Below are positions 9,518 through 17,939 of a stretch of 64,000 bases of DNA, piece after piece. Within the stretch, counting starts at the first letter, position 1; each line of letters starts with the position of its first letter. The DNA lies in the NCBI RefSeq assembly GCF_009176705.1, contig NZ_AP021847.1, positions 548,501 to 612,500 of the forward strand. The letters are read 5' to 3'. The translations under genes were made by a program, and so were the position numbers. The DNA is from Pseudoalteromonas sp. A25 (GTDB lineage: Bacteria; Pseudomonadota; Gammaproteobacteria; Enterobacterales; Alteromonadaceae). The notes below the pieces were generated by a model that saw nothing but the letters and a program-made list of their open reading frames with translations, did not search any database and was not told where the DNA came from.

Positions 9518-9548
9518 TTTACCTAAAGCTAAGTTGAGCTTTTAGGCT
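9518..9548 (+). promoter_or_regulatory. MerR-type promoter with 19-bp spacer
   Basis: TTTACC (-35, 9518-9523), then 19 bases, then a weak -10 TAGGCT (9543-9548). The spacer contains ACCTAAAGCT-AAGTTGAGCT, an imperfect dyad. A 19-bp spacer with an embedded dyad is the hallmark of promoters activated by MerR-family proteins (SoxR, CueR, ZntR). It is almost identical to 12218-12248. It lies 38 nt before the FMN reductase start codon. Confidence 0.7.
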
Positions 9549-9585
9549 ATTGCCGTTGTTAACCTCACATATTAAGGAACGAACA

Positions 9586-10110
9586 ATGCGAAATACTGTA
9601 ATTTTGTTTTCCAGCGCCAACGAAAACGGCAATACATATAAACTCGTCAGCCAAATCATGGCGCAATGCCGCCCGGAACAGGTCAAATTACTAACCTTAG
9701 ACAACTTAAACTTTGCTGATTATAACTACGCTAATGCGTATCCTGAGGATGATTTTTACCAAGTCGCAGAGTCACTTGCTTGGGCCGATAATATTGTTTT
9801 TGCTTCTCCAGTTTATTGGCATAGCGTGAGTGCAAATATGAAACGCCTGATTGACCGTATGACTGAACTAACAGAAAACCCAACAATTAAACCAATTGGA
9901 AAAGCCCTAAAAGGCAAGCAAGGATATGTATTAACAACCTCTGCCCACGAGCAGGTTTGTGAGATATTTTCAGGCTTTTTCGACAAACTATTTGGCTACT
10001 TTGGCATTAACAATAGTGGGTTACTTCATGTGCCTTGTAACAATGGTTTTGCGTTAACCACAAACGCCCTTAATCAATTTACACAACATCTTCATAGTCA
10101 GAAAGCATAA
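9586..10110 (+). CDS. NAD(P)H-dependent FMN reductase, flavodoxin-like
   Basis: 174 residues from ATG 9586, which has AAGGA 7 nt upstream; an upstream alternative (9550) would begin inside the promoter. The flavodoxin-like fold is shown by the phosphate-binding SSANENGNTYKL loop at the N terminus and the FASPVYWHSVSANMKRLIDR segment that binds the flavin ring. Related proteins reduce FMN or quinones in the cytoplasm. The MerR-type promoter suggests induction by redox-active compounds, metals or electrophiles. It is a single-gene unit, divergent from the LysR gene. Confidence 0.85.
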   Translation: MRNTVILFSSANENGNTYKLVSQIMAQCRPEQVKLLTLDNLNFADYNYANAYPEDDFYQVAESLAWADNIVFASPVYWHSVSANMKRLIDRMTELTENPTIKPIGKALKGKQGYVLTTSAHEQVCEIFSGFFDKLFGYFGINNSGLLHVPCNNGFALTTNALNQFTQHLHSQKA

Positions 10111-10298
10111 GGGCTAACATTAAGTTACCGCTCACTTAAATTCTGAAACTAATTCAAAATAACGAGTAGAGCAGCACTGACCAGACCAATGAGGTAGACG
10201 ACAGTGGCCAAAAAACATCTGTCGTCACCTAACGAAGGCCAAACTCTTAAGCTAGCAGCGTTAAATATTAAGTAACCCTTTTAAAATGGTGAATTAAC

Positions 10299-10940
10299 TT
10301 ACATTGGTGATACGAGTTGGTATTGCCTGCGAACCTCATCAACAAGACGATGGCGGGAACTGCGTTGGCGCTCATGTGGCGCAAAGCAAGCACTGGCCTT
10401 GTCAAGCAAATCAACTGCCTTTGTTAAAGCGCTAAGTTCATTAGCGCCAAGATTCTCATTACGAGTTAATTCATTAATTTGTGCAATAGCTAGCTCTTTA
10501 GCGGCAATATTTTCAGGTAAACCTGAGCGCGTACATAAACCATAGCTGCCCGATAAAAAGTGTTGCCACTCCGACTCTATATGTTCAGCAAGTTTAGTGC
10601 TTAGCTTTTCATCATTACATTGATAACCCTGAGCTTTTAAAGCATCCAACGTTTGCTGGTATCTTTGACTGAAGGCTTGATAAATAAATTCAGGATCAGC
10701 ATTGGCTTGCACTATACCAAGCCAATATAAGTAGCCTTTGGCATAGTATTCACACTCAGTTTGCTCCTGATGATGACCAAAAAATGAGTTACAACTTAGG
10801 TGTAAGTTCAATACATAGGATGCCTTTGGCATCATTCCATTTAGTTGATATAGGCGCAGTTCCTGCTCACTGGCTCCTGATGCAGATAACAACTGTGATA
10901 AAGAAATAAAGTTATCGTTTAAATAATCTAGTAACTGCAC
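10299..10940 (-). CDS. DUF6058-like protein
   Basis: 213 residues from a GTG start at 10940 with AAGGA 8 nt upstream. The N-terminal 35 residues read like a degenerate helix-turn-helix (SLSQLLSASGASEQELRLYQ). The middle has a His/Cys-rich stretch (CNSFFGHHQEQTECEYY), and the rest is alpha-helical. The start (MQLLDYLNDNFISL) and overall length recall the DUF6058 family, which is often annotated near natural-product genes in Pseudoalteromonas and Shewanella. That match is from memory and moderate only. No biosynthetic genes adjoin it, and its function is unknown. Confidence 0.6.
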   Translation of the reverse strand: MQLLDYLNDNFISLSQLLSASGASEQELRLYQLNGMMPKASYVLNLHLSCNSFFGHHQEQTECEYYAKGYLYWLGIVQANADPEFIYQAFSQRYQQTLDALKAQGYQCNDEKLSTKLAEHIESEWQHFLSGSYGLCTRSGLPENIAAKELAIAQINELTRNENLGANELSALTKAVDLLDKASACFAPHERQRSSRHRLVDEVRRQYQLVSPM

Positions 10941-11086
10941 TATTTGTTCCTTTTAATAGTAATACTCAATGTTGTCTGTTTCGTTTTGTGCCTCTTAACG
11001 CAAAGGCTTTACTTTGTGAAATAGGAGGATTAATTTGATAGTATTAACCAAGCTTGACTTTAGCATATAAATTAAAGGATTAAGGT

Positions 11087-11674
11087 ATGGATCAGGCTAT
11101 ATCCACTAAGTTATCACTAAGTTGCCAGTGCAAAAAAATGCAAGCTTGTGTCGAACCGATTGCACCTAAACTGGCAAATCATCTCACCTGCTACTGTCGA
11201 GATTGCCAAAAATTTGCCGTTGCGCTTAATCGCGCAGATGACGTACTCAATGAATATGCAGGAACGACTATACTCCAAGTGCCTATCGCACATTTTAAGT
11301 TCCTCGAAGGCAAAGAGCATCTTGGCTGTTTAAGACTTACAAAAAAGGGCCTTTATCGCTGGTATGCAAAATGTTGTAACACGCCGATAGGCAATACACT
11401 CAATGGTGGATGGCCCTTTATCGGTATTATTCACAGCTTTATTGACGACAATAAGCTCGTTGAAAAAGCAGGAGTGGTAAAAGGGTCAGTTCATATAAAA
11501 GAAGCCTCTCGAGAAATACCTGTGCAGCGACTCGGTCCTTGTGGGCACACTCAGCTAGTGCTCGCCACCTTACAAAAGCTTGCACTTTGGAAACTACAGG
11601 GCAAACACAAACCTAGCGAGTTTTTTGATAACCATGGCCAACCTATCGTTACACCTCAAATCCAAGCACACTAA
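11087..11674 (+). CDS. GFA-like zinc protein (DUF6151-type)
   Basis: 195 residues with the cysteine layout of the glutathione-dependent formaldehyde-activating fold: CQCKKMQAC near the N terminus, CYCRDCQ around residues 41-47 and KCCNTPIGN near 100. These normally bind two structural zinc ions. Members of the DUF6151 branch have unknown substrates. There is no signal peptide. Its stop codon overlaps that of the convergent cupin gene by 4 nt. It shares the block with a glyoxalase-fold protein and an FMN reductase, compatible with aldehyde or electrophile handling, but that is inference. Confidence 0.75.
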   Translation: MDQAISTKLSLSCQCKKMQACVEPIAPKLANHLTCYCRDCQKFAVALNRADDVLNEYAGTTILQVPIAHFKFLEGKEHLGCLRLTKKGLYRWYAKCCNTPIGNTLNGGWPFIGIIHSFIDDNKLVEKAGVVKGSVHIKEASREIPVQRLGPCGHTQLVLATLQKLALWKLQGKHKPSEFFDNHGQPIVTPQIQAH

Positions 11675-12096
11675 TCGGTGTGCTTGATACTCAAGGGCTG
11701 CCCCTCTATGGCGGCATAAAAAACGATTAGCTCTACAGGAATATTGCCTTCATTTTTACCTTCGTGCCATTTATCTACTAACTCAACAATGGGATCTCCG
11801 GCTTGAAGTTTTAGTACCTCGCCGCGCTGCGAACGTACTGTCAACTCACCTGATAGCATCACTGCGGCATTAATCATAGGGTGCTTGTGCTTTTTAACCG
11901 TCGCGCCAGCAGGGATTGTTACTTTTAACATTGTTATCTGTGGCTGACCTCTAGGGTACGCAGGCAGCAAAGAACCATCCCAGCTTTTGGTACTTTTTGC
12001 GATCACTTCAAACGACACCGAAGCCTCTTGAGCTTGTGCATTCGAATTTGCTAAAAGCGCTGAGGTGATGCCCAAAATAAGATGTTTGTAGCGCAT
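11671..12096 (-). CDS. Secreted cupin-domain protein
   Basis: 141 residues from ATG 12096 (GAAGG 8 nt upstream); earlier in-frame codons would add an unlikely leader before the clear signal peptide (residues 1-22, cleavage after NAQA). One cupin barrel follows. Motif 1 is visible as a G-x5-H-x-H variant (GATVKKHKHPMINAAVMLSGE), and motif 2 lies near the PIVELVDKWHEGKNEG segment, giving His ligands for one metal. Single-domain periplasmic cupins of this type have no assigned reaction. It overlaps the end of the GFA-like gene in convergent orientation. Confidence 0.78.
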   Translation of the reverse strand: MRYKHLILGITSALLANSNAQAQEASVSFEVIAKSTKSWDGSLLPAYPRGQPQITMLKVTIPAGATVKKHKHPMINAAVMLSGELTVRSQRGEVLKLQAGDPIVELVDKWHEGKNEGNIPVELIVFYAAIEGQPLSIKHTD

Positions 12097-12217
12097 TTTT
12101 GTGCCTTCTATGTGAAATTTAATAGTGAATACGTGGTTTATCACACTATAACCAAAACCTACATTTCAAAACATAACAACATGCAGCCTACTCATCATAA
12201 AAAATGTAAGAAAGCTC

Positions 12218-12248
12218 TTTACCTAAAGCTAACTTGAGGTTTTAAAGT
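12218..12248 (+). promoter_or_regulatory. MerR-type promoter with 19-bp spacer
   Basis: TTTACC (-35, 12218-12223), a 19-bp spacer and TAAAGT (-10, 12243-12248). The dyad ACCTAAAGCTAACTTGAGGT (12221-12240) matches its own reverse complement at 16 of 20 positions and resembles SoxR-box-like MerR operators. It is a near copy of the 9518-9548 site and lies 26 nt before the 27-codon gene at 12275. Confidence 0.75.
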
Positions 12249-12274
12249 TAACTTAAATCAATAGGAGAGACCAA

Positions 12275-12358
12275 ATGAAAACCATTCTAAACACTACAAA
12301 TCGCGATCTTATTAAAAAGATCATGGAAGTTTTATCAGACACAATGAAAAATAAATAG
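12275..12358 (+). CDS. 27-residue small protein, first gene after a MerR-type promoter
   Basis: An ORF of 27 codons plus TAG. AGGAGA ends 6 nt before ATG 12275, and the next gene's AGGAGG overlaps its stop codon. The peptide (MKTILNTTNRDLIKKIMEVL...) is a short amphipathic helix rich in Lys and Ile/Leu, with no membrane segment or Cys. Its good ribosome site, tight coupling to the glyoxalase-fold gene and position right after the regulated promoter favour a real translated product. It could instead be a leader peptide aiding translation of the next gene. Family unknown. Confidence 0.6.
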   Translation: MKTILNTTNRDLIKKIMEVLSDTMKNK

Positions 12359-12367
12359 GAGGCAAAA

Positions 12368-12784
12368 ATGCGCTTAGAACATGTAAACTTAGTGGTATCT
12401 AATTTAGAAAAAGCTCTGCACTTTTATCAAGCGGCTTTTCCGCACTGGCGCATTCGAAGCAAGGGATCAGGGCAATGGTTCGCAAAGCCGCGAAATTGGG
12501 TACACTTTGGAGACGACTATAACTATATCGCCTTTAGCGACCACGGTGAAGGTAACAATCGTACACTTGAGGGTCATCAAGTCGGGCTTGCACACTTTGC
12601 ATTTGAAGTAAAAAATATAAGCGCTTTAATCCACCGCCTTGTTGATGCAGGCTACCCTATCGATAAAAGTGGCAGCAATAACCCACACAGAAAAAACGTC
12701 TACTTCATTGACCCTGATGGGTTTGAAGTGGAGTTTGTAGAATACCTCAGCGATCTACCATTCGAACGCAATAACGATGATTAA
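12368..12784 (+). CDS. VOC-family (glyoxalase/bleomycin resistance/dioxygenase fold) protein
   Basis: 138 residues, a single vicinal-oxygen-chelate domain. It starts MRLEHVNLVVSNLEKALHFY, the classic first beta-alpha unit with a metal His at position 5. The second half has GLAHFAFEVKN (His) and ends NVYFIDPDGFEVEFVEYL with the metal Glu. The ribosome site AGGAGG is 5 nt before the ATG. It is co-transcribed with the 27-residue ORF from the MerR-type promoter, suggesting a role in detoxifying an inducing electrophile, aldehyde or antibiotic. The exact reaction cannot be read from the sequence. Confidence 0.85.
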   Translation: MRLEHVNLVVSNLEKALHFYQAAFPHWRIRSKGSGQWFAKPRNWVHFGDDYNYIAFSDHGEGNNRTLEGHQVGLAHFAFEVKNISALIHRLVDAGYPIDKSGSNNPHRKNVYFIDPDGFEVEFVEYLSDLPFERNNDD

Positions 12785-12790
12785 ACTGTA

Positions 12791-12819
12791 AAGGCGACAT
12801 GTAGTATGTTTGTCGCCTT
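12791..12819 (+). terminator. Rho-independent terminator after the VOC gene
   Basis: Stem AAGGCGACA / TGTCGCCTT with an 11-nt loop, followed by GTTGTTT. It begins 7 nt after the VOC stop codon and ends this two-gene unit. Confidence 0.7.
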
Positions 12820-12858
12820 GTTGTTTGCAGCGCTCACTAATGTTCAATGCTCGTTTGA

Positions 12859-13905
12859 TCAGGCTTGTTTTATGCCAGTAGACATAGCATGTCTCTGACG
12901 TGTGCTAGCGCGATTTCTAATCATTTTTGCTACTGGCTTTTCAAAAAAGTTAAAAGATAAATAAGCGACAAAAATACTCAACAGTAGTGACACTATTAGC
13001 TTTTGCTCGATAGACAGCGACAGTGTATTTACCATTTCAATAATTGGCATATGTAGCAAATACAGTGAGTAAGATATTTTACCTAAAAAGTCGCCAAGTT
13101 TATTTGCCAGCAAAATATTGTTATCTGGCACTAAAAATACAATACAGAAAAACACGGTAGCCATTACGAACAAGACCTCGTAACTTAGCCACATTCTATT
13201 TTTAGCGTCTGAAGTGATGGGTGAAAACTCAGGATACATCAAGGGAATTAAGCACAAAGCCAACACAAACCAATGACTGCGTAAATAGGCTGGTATTTTT
13301 AGCTGTTTATAATGCAGCCCAAAAATGACCCCAATGAAGAAAAACGGCAGTGTTCTCAAAATACTAAAAAGATTGTATGGAATACCGTAAAAATCGCCAA
13401 ATATCTTCGGAAAGTTTGTGAAAAACAGCACTAACATAACCACCACGACTGCGGCATAAATATAGCCTTTTCGGTGTTGCGAAAACGACCATAGCAACGT
13501 AAATATTAGATAAAAATGAATTTCAGGCGGAATAGACCAAAGTACGCTCTCACCATAAACAAACAACAAGTGCCCAATAACCGTATTAAAGTCGGCAATG
13601 TTATAAAGAGTGTTTTTTTCGGCTTGTGTTAAAAAATAAGATGCAAACACAATCACTAAATAAAGGGGTATAACTCGTCCTATTCTCGCCAAAAAATAGT
13701 CTGTTATGTTTTGTTTATTACACGGCTTATCTAAATACAAGTGTGCCATTAAAAAGCCACTCAGAAAAAAGAACAACATCACGCCATAAGCGCCAGAACC
13801 GCCGCCTAAAGCACCGCCAAGCCAGTTGGTAATATCACTAAAATGAGTGAAAAAAACGATAAGTGCAGCGAGTGCCCTAAGTGTATTTAATTTCCTTATC
13901 TGCAT
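12859..13905 (-). CDS. Membrane acyltransferase 3 family protein
   Basis: 348 residues with about ten membrane helices. The start (IRKLNTLRALAALIVFFTHF) carries the conserved Arg and the catalytic-His region of the acyltransferase-3 family, and FFLSGFLMAHLYL follows. SLYLLHMPIIEM near residue 300 is the usual late motif. Such proteins (OafA/NodX-like) move acetyl or other acyl groups onto sugars of the lipopolysaccharide, capsule or periplasmic glucans. There is no SGNH partner domain. It is a single gene, so the acceptor cannot be inferred. Confidence 0.88.
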   Translation of the reverse strand: MQIRKLNTLRALAALIVFFTHFSDITNWLGGALGGGSGAYGVMLFFFLSGFLMAHLYLDKPCNKQNITDYFLARIGRVIPLYLVIVFASYFLTQAEKNTLYNIADFNTVIGHLLFVYGESVLWSIPPEIHFYLIFTLLWSFSQHRKGYIYAAVVVVMLVLFFTNFPKIFGDFYGIPYNLFSILRTLPFFFIGVIFGLHYKQLKIPAYLRSHWFVLALCLIPLMYPEFSPITSDAKNRMWLSYEVLFVMATVFFCIVFLVPDNNILLANKLGDFLGKISYSLYLLHMPIIEMVNTLSLSIEQKLIVSLLLSIFVAYLSFNFFEKPVAKMIRNRASTRQRHAMSTGIKQA

Positions 13906-14078
13906 GCAAAAAACCTAATTCCTAATTATCTAACCTCAGGCTAATGCAACCGTTTAGACGACTCTCGTCGGTGTATTCACTTGTAATAACCTAATATTTC
14001 TGCAACAACAGTACCTTATTTCATAAAAAATACAATCAGTATCGGTGATAAACGAATTACGGATTCCCTTAAAAAACA

Positions 14079-15494
14079 CTAGGATGACTTATCCCATATG
14101 CCTGGTTCACACTGCCCTTGAATAGCCACTTGCTTGGCGTTAAATTCAGGTTCTTTGCCTTGTTTTCTTTGTGTGTTGTAATCTTTATTTACAGCCACTA
14201 TGGTCGGAGTTAATTGAATAATGGCAAAAATATTGACCAACGTCATTAAACCCAACGCCATGTCTGCCAAGCTCCATACTTCTTTTAAAGTCGCCGTAGC
14301 GCCCCACAACATCATGCCCAAATACATTGCGGTGTATATACTGCGACCTACTTTGTTATCAAGCTTAAACAAGTGTAAATTACTCTCTGCATATGCAAAA
14401 TTGGCAACCACCGAGGTAAACGCAAATAACGTAATGGCACCAGCTACAAAATAAACACCGCCCTGTGCTAAGTGGGCTGTCATGGCATTTTGCGTTAAGC
14501 GGATCCCCTCCATTTCGCCGCTAATATCAACATCTGCAAGTAAAATGATCACTGCGGTGCAGCTGCAAAGTACGATGGTATCAAAGAATACCCCGAGCAT
14601 TTGAATATAACCTTGCGTAACGGGGTGATTGGGTATTGGACTGGCAGCGCCGGATGCATGAGGCACGCTCCCCGCCCCCGCTTCATTGGAATACAAGCCG
14701 CGCTGAATACCATTTTTAATCGCCGCCCCCATGGCGCCAGCGCCGGCTTCTTGCAAGCCAAACGCTGAAAGAAGAATATCTTCTAGCATGGCTGGCACAT
14801 GCTTAAAATTAATGAATGTAATTAATACCGCTGCCGACACAAACAGTATGCCCATGATAGGCATTACCCGCTCAGCAAACCGCGCGATTGCTTTAAAGCC
14901 GCCCATTATAATGGAGCCTGCCAGCACCGTGATCACCATGCCGGAGTATAAAGGTGGAATATCAAAGGCAAAAGATAATGCATCGGTTATCGTATTCGTT
15001 TGCATTGCACTAAAGCTAAAGCCGTATCCCAAGAACAAACAAACGGCAAACGCGATAGCCAACCATCGTTTATTTAGACCGAGTTGAATATAATAAGCGG
15101 GCCCACCACGAAACTCACCTTCACTATCACGCACTTTGTATACTTGGCCAAGCACACTTTCAGCAAACCCTGTGGCCATACCCAATAGCGCTATCACCCA
15201 CATCCAAAAAATAGCGCCGCTACCACCAAGAGAAATAGCCACAGCAACCCCGGCTAAATTGCCCGTGCCAACACGAGCAGATAAACCGGTACATAAAGCT
15301 TGAAAGGAACTCACCTTTTCTTTATCGGCGTTGCCACTGCTCTTTAAAAGCTTGAACATGTGCGTAAATTGGCGTAATTGAATGAGCCCTAAACGAGCAG
15401 AAAACCACACACCGGCAAACAACAAAATATAGATAAGTAATTGGCCATCTCCCCATAATAGGCCGTTAATACTCGCAATGACTTCATTGACCAT
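14079..15494 (-). CDS. Alanine/glycine:cation symporter (AGCS family)
   Basis: 471 residues and about eleven membrane helices. Recognisable family signatures are ALCTGLSARVGTGNLAGVA, the GGPAYYI element and GLYSNEAGAGSVPHASGAA. The protein imports alanine or glycine with sodium. It follows ctlX by 32 nt on the same strand with a strong GAGGAG ribosome site, so it is the second gene of that operon. A link to the nearby Lrp/AsnC-type regulator (amino-acid responsive) is plausible. Confidence 0.92.
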   Translation of the reverse strand: MVNEVIASINGLLWGDGQLLIYILLFAGVWFSARLGLIQLRQFTHMFKLLKSSGNADKEKVSSFQALCTGLSARVGTGNLAGVAVAISLGGSGAIFWMWVIALLGMATGFAESVLGQVYKVRDSEGEFRGGPAYYIQLGLNKRWLAIAFAVCLFLGYGFSFSAMQTNTITDALSFAFDIPPLYSGMVITVLAGSIIMGGFKAIARFAERVMPIMGILFVSAAVLITFINFKHVPAMLEDILLSAFGLQEAGAGAMGAAIKNGIQRGLYSNEAGAGSVPHASGAASPIPNHPVTQGYIQMLGVFFDTIVLCSCTAVIILLADVDISGEMEGIRLTQNAMTAHLAQGGVYFVAGAITLFAFTSVVANFAYAESNLHLFKLDNKVGRSIYTAMYLGMMLWGATATLKEVWSLADMALGLMTLVNIFAIIQLTPTIVAVNKDYNTQRKQGKEPEFNAKQVAIQGQCEPGIWDKSS

Positions 15495-15526
15495 GCCGAA
15501 CTCCTCTTACGCACTTGCGTGCTTTA

Positions 15527-16435
15527 TTATCGTTTTTGTAAGTGCACGCCACCTAGCATACAGCGTATCGAACCACCAGCCGATTCCAACGTTGGAATAC
15601 TCATTGGTAACAAGCTTGCAGAGCGCTCTATGGTATGTTTTTGCTCATCACTCAATGCATCAAAAGCGGTTTGAGACAAAGCTAAAATTCGCCCTTGCTC
15701 ACCTTGCAACTCTAACGCATTACCGCAAAAATGAGCTACCTGGGCATTAGAAAGTCGGATCACAGCCTTATTTTGCTGTTTAAAGTGCGCAAGTAATGCC
15801 GACTGTTGTTCTTTAGGTACCATATCTAAACCTATCATCACAAATTCTGTGGCAACACACATTAAAACGTTGGTGTGATATACCGCCACCTTTTGTTCAT
15901 CAAATGCATTAAATACATGTGCTTGATAGCCGAGCTGCTGACAAACTTTTTCAACCAACTTAGCACATGTACGTTTTGACTCAACCGCAAAGGCAATTTT
16001 ATGAATATGATCCATCACCATTGAGCCGGTGCCTTCTAAAAATAAATGACTCTGCGCCAACTTGCTCAAGTCAGTAATAGACTCAACATAATAGTGCTGC
16101 TTTAAAAACTCCACGATATCCAAGCGGCGTTCAGCGCGACGATTGGGTGCATACATTGGATAAGTAACAAGTTGCCCATCACTGTGTGTTGAAAACCAAT
16201 TATTTGGAAACACAGAATCTGGCGTTAAGCGACTTTCATCTTCAAATAAATGCACTTCTACACCAGCATTTTTCAGTGTATCAGCAACATAAGTTACTTC
16301 TTTATAAGCCAATTCACTGGCATGAACGCTTTGCGCCTCCACTTGGTAGGCGTTGTCCTGCATAGTTTGTGGATTGGATACAAAATGATGTGGGCGGATC
16401 ATCACTACAGCATTGGGGGTTTGTAATGCGCTCAT
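15527..16435 (-). CDS. ctlX: Citrulline-utilisation hydrolase CtlX (arginine deiminase fold)
   Basis: 302 residues of the amidinotransferase/arginine-deiminase superfamily. Key features are the N-terminal MIRPHHF, the acidic FEDE patch, FPNNWFSTHSDG (substrate loop with Asp/Asn), the catalytic His in VYHTNVLMCVATEF and the nucleophilic Cys in GGSIRCMLGGVHL near the C terminus. CtlX proteins act on citrulline or related ureido amino acids, or dimethylarginine-like substrates. It heads an operon with an AGCS amino-acid symporter and faces a divergent Lrp/AsnC regulator across a 262-bp gap, a layout that suggests substrate-controlled uptake and breakdown. Confidence 0.85.
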   Translation of the reverse strand: MSALQTPNAVVMIRPHHFVSNPQTMQDNAYQVEAQSVHASELAYKEVTYVADTLKNAGVEVHLFEDESRLTPDSVFPNNWFSTHSDGQLVTYPMYAPNRRAERRLDIVEFLKQHYYVESITDLSKLAQSHLFLEGTGSMVMDHIHKIAFAVESKRTCAKLVEKVCQQLGYQAHVFNAFDEQKVAVYHTNVLMCVATEFVMIGLDMVPKEQQSALLAHFKQQNKAVIRLSNAQVAHFCGNALELQGEQGRILALSQTAFDALSDEQKHTIERSASLLPMSIPTLESAGGSIRCMLGGVHLQKR

Positions 16436-16697
16436 ACTGTAACCTTACTGCCGAATGATAAAGTGATCTGTGAACACGACTTATCGTTGCTGTGCTCAAT
16501 AATAAATGTGAAAGGCTGCATAACCCCTCCAATAGTGTTGTCATAATGTCTGCGTTACTATAACGAGCAAAAGCTTTAGTTAAAATGGCAAAAAGCAATA
16601 CAATAAGCGTAATTATTTATCATTATTAACAGTCAAATTGTACAATCTGATAATTCACTGGTATTTTTAGCGTAGATTTCTTTATTTTAGTCTTAGT

Positions 16698-17129
16698 ATG
16701 CAACCCTACCTTTATGACACATTAGACAAAGCATTAATTGCTGCACTTCGAAAAGATGGCCGAGCATCGATATCCACCCTTGCCGAGCTACTTAATGTAT
16801 CTCGCGGTACAGTTCAAAACCGTTTAGACAGACTAGTAAGCTGCGGTGCAATTCTTGGTTTCACCGTAAGAGTGCATGAAGAAATAGACAGTGATGCGGT
16901 GCGAGCAGTGATGATGATTGAAGTGGTGGGCCACTCAACGTCGCAGGTTATTCAAAAACTTAAAGGTATTCCAGAACTTACAAGAATTCACACCACCAAC
17001 GGCGCTTGGGACCTAATTGCTGAAATAAAAGCGGCAAACCTCGGAGCGTTCGATGGCGTATTGAGAGAGGTAAGAGAAATAAAAGGTATATTAAATAGCG
17101 AAACCAGCATCATGCTATCATCAACTTAG
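16698..17129 (+). CDS. Lrp/AsnC-family transcriptional regulator
   Basis: 143 residues. The N-terminal HTH reads DTLDKALIAALRKDGRAS...LAELLNVSRGTVQNRLDRL, and the C-terminal RAM (ferredoxin-like) domain begins at VRAVMMIEVVG and contains the ligand-loop motif TTNGAWDLIAEI. It is divergent from the ctlX-symporter operon and probably controls it in response to an amino acid. The upstream gap is very AT-rich, as expected for Lrp-type wrapping, but no clean operator could be picked. The 3' end overlaps the convergent solute-binding gene by 4 nt. Confidence 0.9.
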   Translation: MQPYLYDTLDKALIAALRKDGRASISTLAELLNVSRGTVQNRLDRLVSCGAILGFTVRVHEEIDSDAVRAVMMIEVVGHSTSQVIQKLKGIPELTRIHTTNGAWDLIAEIKAANLGAFDGVLREVREIKGILNSETSIMLSST

Positions 17130-17854
17130 TGCTGATAATCAGTATACTTCTTATAAATGGTGTCAATTTCGTTGTTGTTTATCATTGTTGTTAACGCCGT
17201 ATTAAGCTGCTCTTTTAACTCAATTAAATGTGGCTGAAGGCGCATCGAAACTTGAGCTGTTTCTATTGTGTAAGCGTCTTTAAACTGTCTGTATTTGGGG
17301 TTATTGGCCATGTAATAATGTGCGGTGTCTTTACCTATTAATACATAGTCTAAGCGGCCGTAGGCCAGTTGCCCCAACAACTCTTTTTCAGAAATATTGT
17401 CATATACAATCAATTTATCCTCACCAAAATGACGCTCAAAAGGGCCATATCGATAGCCTCTCACACGCCCAACCAAGCTCCCATATGCTTGACTAACTAC
17501 CTCAAGTGTATTGCTATGGTTAGCCAGTAAAATTTCTACAGACTTAGCATATGAGAGAGTATAAATACCGGGTACCTTTTGATGTGCGCGCCATTGCCAG
17601 CTGACTCCCGGTTCAATGTCAACTTGCCCAGTATCAAAAAAGCGCTGTCCTCGCGCCACGGAAGTTGCGACAAACTCAAACTCATGCCCTGTTAGTTGTG
17701 CCAGCCGTGCAAAAATATCAGCAAAAATACCCACTACTTTGTCGTTTTCCTTGAAGCTATATGGGGGATTAGCGCCATGATAAACCAGCACGGTATATTT
17801 TTGAGCAAAAGCGGAAGAAGCTATCAACAGCAGTAACAAAAGCCATACTTTCAC
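17126..17854 (-). CDS. Periplasmic solute-binding protein, family 3 type
   Basis: 242 residues from GTG 17854 (GAGG 6 nt upstream), with a signal peptide (about 1-17). The mature start YTVLVYHGANPPYSF...GIFADIF is the typical amino-acid-binding (SBP_bac_3) opening, followed by GYRYGPF and RLDYVLIGKDTAHYY. No permease or ATPase gene lies beside it, as is common for the many orphan periplasmic binding proteins in Alteromonadales. It may feed a remote transporter or serve as a sensor subunit. Ligand unknown. Confidence 0.8.
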   Translation of the reverse strand: MKVWLLLLLLIASSAFAQKYTVLVYHGANPPYSFKENDKVVGIFADIFARLAQLTGHEFEFVATSVARGQRFFDTGQVDIEPGVSWQWRAHQKVPGIYTLSYAKSVEILLANHSNTLEVVSQAYGSLVGRVRGYRYGPFERHFGEDKLIVYDNISEKELLGQLAYGRLDYVLIGKDTAHYYMANNPKYRQFKDAYTIETAQVSMRLQPHLIELKEQLNTALTTMINNNEIDTIYKKYTDYQH

Positions 17855-17939
17855 CGTAACCTCACCCTCATACTATAACCAGCTTCTCATTTAGTTATAG
17901 CATTGCGGACAATTTATGTACAAAAGTAGCTATTAGAGA

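Noticed and set aside
10197..10226. Inverted repeat GACGACAG / CTGTCGTC in the gap after the FMN reductase
   Set aside because: No T-run and no link to a promoter; could be a weak terminator, but the evidence is insufficient to call.
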